From: Natronosporangium sp035305625
GTDB taxonomy: Bacteria > Actinomycetota > Actinomycetes > Mycobacteriales > Micromonosporaceae
DNA length: 64,000 bases
Assembly (NCBI GenBank): GCA_963809545.1
Contig: CAWEKD010000009.1
Location: 186,001-250,000 of the forward strand
Reading direction: 5' to 3'
Under the pieces are notes generated by a model that did no database searches, was not told the DNA's origin, and worked only from the letters and a program-made list of their open reading frames with translations. This document shows, one piece after another, positions 1 through 7,667 of this stretch. Each line of letters begins with the position of its first letter. The stretch's first letter is position 1. Both the position numbers and the translations under genes were made by a program.

Positions 1-459
1 CCGCTGACCGGGATGGCGATCGCCCGGCAGATCGCCCACGCCACCTACCGCGCCCGGGAGGAGCTGAACACCCGGTTCGGTCGTAACCCCCAGCCGGGGG
101 AAGACCCCACCGCCGGGGGCCGGTACGCGGTGCAGTCCTACCTGGAGTACCACGGGGAGAAGTTGGGGCGCCGGTTCGACCCCAACTCGTACCTGGTGCT
201 GACCGAGGCGATGATGTCGCACGACCTCGGTCGGGACCGGGGCGGAGTCGACGCCGCGCTGGCGATGATCCGTGCGCAGCTCACCGTGGCGGTGGTCGAC
301 TCGGATCGGCTGTTCCCGCCGGAGGAGGGGGCGGTGTTGGCGACCGCCCCGACCGCCCGACCGCTGATCACCATCCACTCCCCGCACGGGCACGACGGAT
401 TTCTGATCGAATCCGAACAGGTCGGCAAGGTGATCCGGGACGCCCTGGCCGACGCCTGA
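1..459 (+). CDS. metX: Homoserine O-acetyltransferase, C-terminal part (cut by window edge)
   Basis: Only the last ~152 codons are present; the frame is open from base 1, so the gene begins outside the window. The enzyme is an alpha/beta-hydrolase that acetylates homoserine in methionine synthesis. The family's C-terminal signatures are visible: a cap segment ending MMSHDLGRDRGG, then the aspartate loop VDSDRLFPPEEG (catalytic Asp), then SPHGHDGFLIE holding the catalytic His. The ATG at base 13 is internal, not the real start. A 61-base gap separates it from the following lipoprotein gene on the same strand. Confidence 0.88.
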   Translation, partial: PLTGMAIARQIAHATYRAREELNTRFGRNPQPGEDPTAGGRYAVQSYLEYHGEKLGRRFDPNSYLVLTEAMMSHDLGRDRGGVDAALAMIRAQLTVAVVDSDRLFPPEEGAVLATAPTARPLITIHSPHGHDGFLIESEQVGKVIRDALADA

Positions 460-520
460 CCGGCGCCGCGGCGGGCAGGCGGGTTGGCGCCCCAGCCGGA
501 GGTGCGGCACGCTGGAACGC

Positions 521-1657
521 ATGCTCCACACCCGACACTCCTTCGCCCCGGTGGCCGCCGTGCTCGTCACGCTCCTCGCCACCGGCTGCGGCGCCGACCC
601 GGCAACGGACCCGGTCGACGACGACCAGGTCGACCGGCAGCCGCTGGTGGCGGAGCCGGATCTGGTCGCGGTCGGCACCGGGGCCGGGTTCACCGGCTGG
701 GGCGACCCGGTCGAGTGGGACCCCGAGCAGGCCCTGCTGATCGGGCCGAGCCTGACGTTCGCCTTCGACGCCCTGATCACCACTGCCCAGATCGACGCCG
801 CGCCCGCCGCCGCTCTGGAGTTGTACGACGCGCCCACCGCCACTCCCCTGGCGGCCGAGCACGGGCTGGTGGCCGCCGACGGGCACGAGTTCCTGGTGCT
901 GCGCACCGCGAAGGTGACCGAGGCCCGCGCCGGGCTGCCCACGGTGGCACCGGACCGGGCCACCACCGCGATCCGGGTCGGTGACCGCACCCGCATGCTC
1001 GACCTGGCCCCGTTCGACTCGGCCATCAGCGGGGACCACGTACTGGTGGTCAGCGTACCGGTGGGAGACGACGCCGCCCTGGTCCTGACCGAGGAGGGTC
1101 GGGAACAGACGCTCGACCTGCGCACCGGGCGACGCGGGGAGGAGGTCAGCCTGCTCTACCAGCGGCCGACGGTGACGGTCTCCGGAGAGTTCGACAGCTG
1201 GGTCCGCTCCCAGGGGGTGACGCTCTACAACCCGCTCTCCCCCGGGGAGGTGCCACTGCGCGGGGAGGTGGACGACGCGGCGCTGCTGGCGTACCACCCC
1301 CAGACCGGGTGGGCCGAGGTCGGCCGGGCGTGGCTGACGCTGTGGCTGGACCTCGATGAGCTGCTGGACCCGCTCGCCAAGATCACCTTGGCGGCCCAGG
1401 AGAGCTTCACCCTCACCGACGCCGCCGGCCGCACCACCGCCGCGCAGCCGGGAGAGGTCACGGTCCGGCCCCTGCTCAGCTCCAACCCTTCCAGCGGGGT
1501 ACTGCTGTTCGAGGTGCCGGAGGAGTTCCGCTCCGGCACGGTGCGCTTCACCCCGACCGGTACGGTCACCACCATCGAAGACGGTGAGGAACGCAGCGGG
1601 CAGGTGCACAGCATCTCCGTCGGCCCCCCGGTCTCCGTCCAGGTGGAGCGTCAGTGA
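521..1657 (+). CDS. Putative secreted lipoprotein of unknown function
   Basis: 378 codons from an ATG. The N-terminus has a short basic stretch (His-Thr-Arg-His), a hydrophobic run of about 12 residues and a lipobox LATGC with Cys23, so the mature protein should be a membrane-anchored lipoprotein. The rest is acidic, with many short valine/threonine-rich strands suggesting a beta-rich extracellular domain; I recognise no family. Third-position GC and absence of interruptions support a real gene. Its stop codon abuts that of selB on the other strand: the six bases TGATCA at 1655-1660 hold both stops, leaving no room for a terminator. Confidence 0.7.
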   Translation: MLHTRHSFAPVAAVLVTLLATGCGADPATDPVDDDQVDRQPLVAEPDLVAVGTGAGFTGWGDPVEWDPEQALLIGPSLTFAFDALITTAQIDAAPAAALELYDAPTATPLAAEHGLVAADGHEFLVLRTAKVTEARAGLPTVAPDRATTAIRVGDRTRMLDLAPFDSAISGDHVLVVSVPVGDDAALVLTEEGREQTLDLRTGRRGEEVSLLYQRPTVTVSGEFDSWVRSQGVTLYNPLSPGEVPLRGEVDDAALLAYHPQTGWAEVGRAWLTLWLDLDELLDPLAKITLAAQESFTLTDAAGRTTAAQPGEVTVRPLLSSNPSSGVLLFEVPEEFRSGTVRFTPTGTVTTIEDGEERSGQVHSISVGPPVSVQVERQ

Positions 1658-3418
1658 TCAGATCGCAAGCCGGACGACCGTGCGCCGGTCGTCGGGCAGG
1701 CGACGGGTCAGACCCCGCCGGTCCAGCAGCTCCAGCAGCGGCACCGCCACCCGCCGGGTGGTGTGCAGGGCCTGCCGGGCCTGGCTGAGGGTGAACGGTT
1801 GCGGCAAGTCGGCCAGGATCGCCACCGCGCGCGTCGGCGCGTCCGGGGCCAGCACCACCTGCGGGGCCACCCGCAGCAGCGCCCCGGCCCGCACCGCGGC
1901 GGCCAGCTCTTTCGGCCCCAGGCCGAGCGCGGCCAGCCGGCCCGCCTCGGGGGCCTGAAACGGGTGGGCGGCGAGGTCGGTCAGCACCCGCGCCACCGCC
2001 TGCCGCACCGGGGCCGGTAGCTGCGGCTCCCCCCGGCTGACCCGACCGTCGGTCACCGTCAGCGGCGGGGTCACCAGCGCGGCCACCAGCTCCCGGTCGG
2101 GGAGGCCCAGCGCGTGCCGCAGCGTCTCCACCGGCACCCCGCCGGCCAGCGGGTCAGCGGCGGCGTACTGATCCACCACCGCCGCCAGCCGCGCCCGCTG
2201 GCTGGCCCACCAGTCCGGGTCGGCGAGCCAGTCGCCGGCCACCGGCGCGCTGACCACCGGCACCCCCATGGCGACGAGCTCCCCTCGGCGCAGCAGCCGG
2301 CGACGGCGCAGCTCGGCGTGCGGATCGGGCCGGCCGTCGTAGTCGGCCAGTTCCTTGGCGCGGGCGGCGGCCGCGCCTCGGCGGGTCAGCGGCGGCGGGG
2401 CCACGTCCAGCAGGATCACGCCCCCGAGAATCTGGCGCCGACCCGGGTCACGCAGGAGCGCCCGATCCCCCAGGTGCAGCGGCAGCGGGCGGGCGAGCCG
2501 CAGCCGCGCGGTGTCGGGGCCGAGCGGACGCACCCGGACCGACACCGCGGCGGATCCTAAGTGGAGCAGCGCTTCGGGTGGCAACGCGGCGGCGGCCTCC
2601 CCGGTGATCCGCACATCCACCAGGTCGGTCATCCGGAACTGGCCCGGAGAGAGCAGCGCGTCCCCGCGATGAATCTGGTCCCGCTCCACCCCCCGCAGGT
2701 TGACCGCCACCCGGGCCACCGCCGGCACTGTCTCCGCCGGCTCCCCCAGGGTCTGCAGGCCGCGGACCACCACCGGCCGCCCGGTGCGGGAGAGCACCAG
2801 CTCGTCCCCGACCGCCAGCCGGCCGGCGCGCAGGGTGCCGGTGACCACGGTGCCGCTGCCGCGGATGGTGAACGACCGGTCCACCCACAGCCGCACCGGC
2901 CCATCGGTCACCGGCGGCGGCAGCCCGGCCAACACTTTATCCAGAGCGGACCGTAGCTGGTCCAGTCCGGCCCCGGTGACCGCGCTGACCGGCACCGCCG
3001 GCACCCCGGCCAGGCCGGTGCCGGCGAGCTGCTCCTGGGCGGAGGCCAGGGCCGGGGCCGGGTCGGCCAGGTCGCTCCGGGTGATGACCAGTAGGCCGTG
3101 CCGTACCCCGAACGCGTCCAGCGCGGCCAGATGCTCGGCCGACTGCGGCATCCAGCCCTCGTCGGCGGCCACCACCAGCATCGCCGCCGGCACCGGCCCC
3201 ACCCCGGCGAGCATGTTCGACACAAACCGCTCGTGCCCGGGCACGTCCACGAACGCCACCGTCTGCTGCGACGGCAGCCGGGTCCAGGCGAACCCGAGGT
3301 CGATGGTCAACCCCCGGCGCCGCTCCTGCTCCCACCGGTCCGGTTCCATCCCGGTCAACGCCCGGACCAGCGTGGACTTGCCGTGGTCGACGTGCCCGGC
3401 GGTGGCGATCACGTGCAC
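1658..3418 (-). CDS. selB: Selenocysteine-specific elongation factor SelB
   Basis: SelB is the GTPase that delivers Sec-tRNA to UGA codons marked by a SECIS hairpin. I start it at GTG 3418, the only start that places VHVIATAGHVDHGKST at the N-terminus; the upstream extension of the open frame is low-complexity and antisense to selA. From this start the protein has 586 residues: P-loop GHVDHGKST (8-16), DVPGHERF (58-65), a G4 motif reading TRSD (113-116, Arg where many homologues have Lys), EF-Tu-like beta-barrel domains, then the C-terminal winged-helix region that binds SECIS RNA. The start overlaps the selA stop by ten bases, indicating coupling. Confidence 0.94.
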   Translation of the reverse strand: MHVIATAGHVDHGKSTLVRALTGMEPDRWEQERRRGLTIDLGFAWTRLPSQQTVAFVDVPGHERFVSNMLAGVGPVPAAMLVVAADEGWMPQSAEHLAALDAFGVRHGLLVITRSDLADPAPALASAQEQLAGTGLAGVPAVPVSAVTGAGLDQLRSALDKVLAGLPPPVTDGPVRLWVDRSFTIRGSGTVVTGTLRAGRLAVGDELVLSRTGRPVVVRGLQTLGEPAETVPAVARVAVNLRGVERDQIHRGDALLSPGQFRMTDLVDVRITGEAAAALPPEALLHLGSAAVSVRVRPLGPDTARLRLARPLPLHLGDRALLRDPGRRQILGGVILLDVAPPPLTRRGAAAARAKELADYDGRPDPHAELRRRRLLRRGELVAMGVPVVSAPVAGDWLADPDWWASQRARLAAVVDQYAAADPLAGGVPVETLRHALGLPDRELVAALVTPPLTVTDGRVSRGEPQLPAPVRQAVARVLTDLAAHPFQAPEAGRLAALGLGPKELAAAVRAGALLRVAPQVVLAPDAPTRAVAILADLPQPFTLSQARQALHTTRRVAVPLLELLDRRGLTRRLPDDRRTVVRLAI

Positions 3419-4703
3419 CGGAGCACCCGCCGCACCGCGCTGGCCACCGCCTCGTCCCACTCCGGCGGCACACATCGCAGGTCCAGCAACAGCCGCCCCC
3501 GCTCCAGGCGCCCCAACACCGGTGGCTCCCCCGTGCGGAGACCGGCGGCGTACTGCGGCGGCAGCGCCAACGCGTACGACGGCAACTCCGTCCCGGGGGC
3601 GCCGCCGCCACCCACCATCGCGGTGGTGGCCACCACCTCCCCCGCCCCGACCGCCCGGGCGAGCGCCTCGGTGCGCTCCCGCAGCCGGTCCGGGTCGGCG
3701 TGCAGCGCCTCCCACGTGGGGGTACGGGGTCCGCGCAGGGTCGCCTCCAGCGCGGCCAAGGTGAGCTTGTCCGCCCGGACCGCCCGGGCCAGCGGGTGCC
3801 GACGCAGCCGCTCCACCAAGGCCCGGCGCCCCAACAGCAGCCCGGCCTGCGGCCCGCCCAACAGTTTGTCACCGCTGGCGGTCACCAGATCCGCCCCCGC
3901 GGCCAAGGTGGAGGCGGCGTCCGGTTCCTCCGGCAGCAGCGGGTCCCGGGTCAGCAGCCCCGATCCGATGTCCACCACCACCGGTACCGGCAGGTCCGCC
4001 AGCCGCGCCACCGGCACCGAGGCGGTGAACCCGCGGACGGTGAAGTTGGCCGGGTGCACCTTGAGCACGAAGGCGGTGTCCGGCCCCACCGCCTCCCGGT
4101 AGTCGGCCACGGTGGTGCGGTTGGTGGTCCCCACTTCCCGCAGCCGGGCCCCGGCCGCGGTCAGCAGGTCCGGCAGCCGGAACCCGGCGCCGATCTCCAC
4201 CAGCTCCCCCGGCTGATCACGATCTCCCGCCCGGCGGCCAGGGTGGCGGCGGTCAGCGCCAACGCGGCGGCGCCGTTGTTGACCACATGCACCGCTTCCG
4301 CCGCCGGCACCGCCGCCGCCAACGCCGCCAGTGTCCCCCGCCCCCGGGTGCTCCGTCGGCCGGTGACCAGATCCAGCTCCAAATCGGTGTAACCACTGGC
4401 CGCCACCATCGCCCCTACCGCCGCGGTCGACAGTGGCGCCCGCCCGAGGTTGGTGTGGAGCACCACCCCGGTCGCGTTGATCACCCGGCGCAGCCCGGCG
4501 GCGGTGGCGGGTAGGTCCGCCACCGCCACGTCGGTCACCGCCGCCGGGTCGATCTCCCCCCGGCGGGCGCGCTCCTGCACCGCGGTGACGACCTCTTTCA
4601 CCCGGCGGCGCCCCAGCACCGCCACCGCCGCCCGCAGCCGTGGATCGGCCAGCACCGTGTCGGTGCCGGGGATGTGCCGCCGGGGGTCGGTTGCATGCCG
4701 CAT
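3409..4703 (-). CDS. selA: L-seryl-tRNA(Sec) selenium transferase SelA, interrupted by a one-base deletion
   Basis: SelA is the PLP enzyme that converts Ser-tRNA(Sec) to Sec-tRNA using selenophosphate. The N-terminal part (from ATG 4703, MRHATDPRRHIPG) reads through NATGVVLHTNLGRAPLS to REIVISRG; the rest, from VEIGAGFRLPDLL on, is in another frame ending at 3409. Adding one G to the run at 4206-4210 (five C on the plus strand) restores GELVEIGAGF and a 431-residue protein of normal length. The PLP lysine is in SGDKLLGGPQ (~residue 280). The start lies only 17 bases after the tRNA-Sec gene. The deletion is either a sequence error or a mutation that would disable all Sec synthesis here. Confidence 0.9.
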
Positions 4704-4720
4704 CAGTCCCCCCTCACTAG

Positions 4721-4813
4721 CGGAGGCGTACGGGAATCGAACCCGCCCAGCCCGCCGCGCGGGCCGCTCCGGTTTTGAAGACCGGGAGGAGCACCAGCTA
4801 CCTAGACACCTCC
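4721..4813 (-). tRNA. selC: tRNA-Sec (anticodon TCA)
   Basis: Reading the minus strand from 4813, GGAGGTGT pairs with ACGCCTCC to give the 8-bp acceptor stem peculiar to tRNA-Sec. An anticodon arm CCGGTCTTCAAAACCGG presents TCA, a long GC-rich variable arm follows, and then the T-arm GGGTTCGATTCCC. Length is about 93 bases with discriminator G at 4721; no CCA is encoded. It sits between selD and selA and is probably co-transcribed with selA and selB. Confidence 0.95.
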
Positions 4814-4838
4814 AAACCCACCTTAATAGGGTGAACAG

Positions 4839-5819
4839 ATGAGATTGACGCAGTACGCGCATGGGGGCGGATGTGCCTGCAAAATCCCCCCGGGCGAGCT
4901 GGAGCACATCCTGGGGCAGTTCACCGGCGCCCCCACCAGCGACGACCTGCTGGTCGGGCTCGACCACGGCGACGACGCGGCGGTGGTGCGGCTGTCCGGG
5001 GACACCGCGGTGGTGCTGACCACCGACTTCTTCACCCCGGTGGTGGACGACCCGTACGACTGGGGGCGGATCGCCGCCACCAACGCCCTGTCCGACGTGT
5101 ACGCCATGGGCGGCACCCCGGTGGTGGCGGTGAACCTCCTCGGCTGGCCCCGGGACCGGCTGCCGATGGCGCTGGCGGCCGAGGTGCTGCGCGGGGGCGT
5201 GGACGTGACCCGGCAGGCCGGCTGCCACCTGGCGGGTGGGCACAGTGTGGACGATCCCGAACCCAAGTACGGGCTGGCGGTCACCGGCACCGCCGACCCG
5301 GACCGGCTGCTGCGCAACGACGCCGGCAAGCCCGGGCTGCCGCTGACCCTGACCAAGCCGCTGGGGATCGGGGTGCTCAACAGTCGGCACAAGGCCACCG
5401 GGGAGGTGTTCCCGCAGGCGATCGAGGTGATGACCACCCTCAACCGGGAGGCGGCCGAGGCGGCGCTGGCGGCCGGGGCGATCTGCGCCACCGACGTGAC
5501 CGGGTTCGGCCTCCTGGGGCACCTGCACAAGCTGGCTCGCGCCAGCGGAGTGACCGCGATCGTGGAGGCGGCGGCGGTGCCCTACCTGGACGGCGCCCGG
5601 CAGGCGGTGGCCGACGGATACGTCAGTGGCGGCACTCGTCGCAACCTGAGCTGGGTGGCCCCCCACGTCGACGCCCCCGGGGTGGCGGAGGAGGAGCTGC
5701 TGCTGCTGGCGGACGCGCAGACCTCCGGTGGACTGCTGGTCGCCGGCGAACTGCCCGGCTATCCGGTGATCGGGGAGCTGGTGCCGGCCCGCCCCGGGGT
5801 CACGGTGGTGGTGCGCTGA
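4839..5819 (+). CDS. selD: Selenide, water dikinase SelD
   Basis: SelD makes selenophosphate from selenide and ATP, the Se donor for SelA. The 326-residue protein opens with MRLTQYAHGGGCACKIPPGE; Cys12 and Lys15 align with the catalytic Cys17 and Lys20 of the E. coli enzyme, and the active-site residue is Cys, not Sec. The ATP-binding Asp motifs LDHGDDAAVV and TTDFFTPVVDDP and the conserved TDVTGFGLLGH follow. It is transcribed divergently from tRNA-Sec with only 25 bases between them, and its end overlaps the end of the nrfD-like gene by 20 bases, so selD and the formate dehydrogenase operon converge. Confidence 0.96.
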   Translation: MRLTQYAHGGGCACKIPPGELEHILGQFTGAPTSDDLLVGLDHGDDAAVVRLSGDTAVVLTTDFFTPVVDDPYDWGRIAATNALSDVYAMGGTPVVAVNLLGWPRDRLPMALAAEVLRGGVDVTRQAGCHLAGGHSVDDPEPKYGLAVTGTADPDRLLRNDAGKPGLPLTLTKPLGIGVLNSRHKATGEVFPQAIEVMTTLNREAAEAALAAGAICATDVTGFGLLGHLHKLARASGVTAIVEAAAVPYLDGARQAVADGYVSGGTRRNLSWVAPHVDAPGVAEEELLLLADAQTSGGLLVAGELPGYPVIGELVPARPGVTVVVR

Positions 5820-6774
5820 CCGCGGGACCGGTCTTGCCCACGCCCGGCTCCCCCGGCCCGGCCAGCGCCGACAACCGCCTCCGCTGCGGCACCACCGTGT
5901 ACTTCGGATCGCGGGCGGAGGCGATCCCGGCCTCGAACACCCCGAACCGGGTGCACAGGGAACCGACCATCAGCGCGGTCCCCGCCACCGCGGCGGCCGC
6001 CGCGGCCGCGGCCGGTGGCGGCCAGCACCGCTCCGCCCACGGTCAGCCACCGCGCGGCCCGCAGCCACCGCCCGGGCCGGCCGGTGCGGTAGGGCTCGGC
6101 CACCATGCCCAGCCGGGACCGCATCCGTCGCTCCGCCAGCGCCTCCACCCCGGCGCCGACCACCGCCATCGCCCGCAGCGGCCGGGTCTCCACGGTCGGG
6201 GCGGCCACCAGCCCCCACCCGGCGCCGGCGGCGAGAGCGCTGCCGGCGAACAGGAACGGCAGCTGCCGGTGGGCGTCATGCCAGGCCGGCACCGCGGTGT
6301 CGGCGAACAGCACCGCGGTGTACGTGGTCAGGATCGGCCCCAGCAGAGCCGCGCCGGCTTTGGCGACCCGGGCCGGCCCCGGCAGCCAGCCGGTCACGGT
6401 CGGCGGCTCGCCGCCGCCCCGGCCGAGGTGCCGAAACTGGCCAGGATCCAGGAGCCGACGCTCAGCGGGGAGGTCGGTTTCAGCATCCGCAGCATGTTCA
6501 GGAACCGGGCCGGCCGTCCCAGGTCGTGGATGAGCGCCACCGTGCCGCCGGCCGCCCCGGCGGCGGCGGCCAGGTATCCGGCCCGGGCCAGCCGCGACCG
6601 CCCGGTCAACTCGGCCAGCGGCGCGATCACCGCGCTGGTGCCGGCCAGTCCGCCCAGGAACAGGTACAGCGGGACGTCCGGGGTCTTCCACACCGGCGGT
6701 TTGATGATCGGCTGACCGTAGTAGGAGCGGAACTCCACCTCCGGCACCATCGTCGGTTCTCGACGTGGGCTCAC
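5800..6774 (-). CDS. NrfD/PsrC-type membrane subunit of the formate dehydrogenase, with a compensated pair of frameshifts
   Basis: The protein is a quinone-interacting integral membrane subunit of the NrfD/PsrC family, the expected partner of FdhA-FdhB. The start is GTG 6774, which overlaps the fdhB stop (GTGA) and has GGGAGG upstream. The first ~120 residues (PVWKTPDVPLYLFLGGLAG, DLGRPARFLNMLRMLKPTSP) are in one frame. A one-base loss near 6408-6420 moves the reading to a second frame (ILTTYTAVLFADTAVPAWHDA), and an extra base near 5985-6020, in a GC-repetitive stretch, returns it to the first frame (AGTALMVGSLCTRFGVFEAG). Corrected length is about 324 residues with about eight membrane helices. 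Confidence 0.85.
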
Positions 6775-7667
6775 CGTCGACCTCCCAGGAACGCCGCCAG
6801 CATCGCCCCGGCCACGGCCAGCGCGGCAGCACCGGCGTACCGCCACATCGCCGGCAGGTCCCGGGTGGTCACCACCGGGTCGGGCGGCAGCCCGTACACC
6901 TCCGGCTCGTCCAGCAGCAGGAAGAACGCGCCGTCGCCGCCCACCCCGTCGTTCGGGTCGGCCCCGTACAGCCGGGCCTCGGTCAGGCCGGCCGCCTGCA
7001 GCTCCTCCACCCGCCGCTGCGCCCGCTCCCGCAACTCCTCCCACGGCCCGAACTGGATGGAGTCGGTGGGGCAAGCCTTGGCGCAGGCCGGTTCCAGGCC
7101 GCCACGCAGCCGGTCGTAGCACAGGGTGCACTTCCAGGCTCGGCCGTCCCCGGGACGGATGTCGATCACTCCGTAGGGGCAGGCCGGGACGCAGTACCCG
7201 CAGCCGTTGCAGATGTCCTGCTGCACCACCACCGTGCCGAACTCGGTGCGGAACAGCGCGCCGGTCGGGCACACGTCCAGGCAGGCGGCGTGGGTGCAGT
7301 GTTTGCACACATCGGACATCATCAGCCACCGCACGTCCCGGTCGGTCTGGGCGGCGGTCTGCCCGCCCGGCGGCCCCACCTCCGGCATCCCCAGATCGAC
7401 CGGCTGGCGGCGAGGGGCGGTCTGCTCCACGAACGCCACATGGCGCCAGGTGTTGGCCCCGAGGTCCCCGGTGTTGTCGTACGAGGTGCCGCGCAGCCCC
7501 TGGTCGTCGGTGGGGACCAGGTTCCACTCCTTGCACGCCACCTCGCACGCCTTACAGCCGATGCAGATGCTGGTGTCGGTGAAGAACCCCATCCGGGGTG
7601 GATGGTCGTCCGGGTAGCCGGTCTGGCCGGCCACATCGGCCACCGGCCCGGCCAGCTGGTTACTCAT
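6771..7667 (-). CDS. fdhB: Formate dehydrogenase iron-sulfur (beta) subunit
   Basis: 298 residues from ATG 7667, which overlaps the fdhA stop as ATGA. Four [4Fe-4S] ferredoxin-type motifs are visible in order: CIGCKACEVACKEW, CKHCTHAACLDVCPTG, CNGCGYCVPACPYG and CTLCYDRL...CAKACPTDS. This is the arrangement of FdnH/FdoH-type subunits that pass electrons from the molybdopterin subunit to the membrane subunit. A hydrophobic helix at about residues 270-293 probably anchors it in the membrane next to the NrfD-like protein. It is the middle gene of fdhA-fdhB-nrfD. Confidence 0.94.
   Translation of the reverse strand: MSNQLAGPVADVAGQTGYPDDHPPRMGFFTDTSICIGCKACEVACKEWNLVPTDDQGLRGTSYDNTGDLGANTWRHVAFVEQTAPRRQPVDLGMPEVGPPGGQTAAQTDRDVRWLMMSDVCKHCTHAACLDVCPTGALFRTEFGTVVVQQDICNGCGYCVPACPYGVIDIRPGDGRAWKCTLCYDRLRGGLEPACAKACPTDSIQFGPWEELRERAQRRVEELQAAGLTEARLYGADPNDGVGGDGAFFLLLDEPEVYGLPPDPVVTTRDLPAMWRYAGAAALAVAGAMLAAFLGGRR

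Noticed and set aside
368..1609. 413-codon minus-strand frame over the lipoprotein gene
   Set aside because: Gly/Arg/Gln-rich shadow; the plus-strand gene has a lipobox and normal composition.
4871..6715. 614-codon plus-strand frame antisense and out of frame to selD and nrfD
   Set aside because: Gly/Arg/Ala repeats of shadow type; selD is clearly the real reading and the second half is antisense to nrfD.
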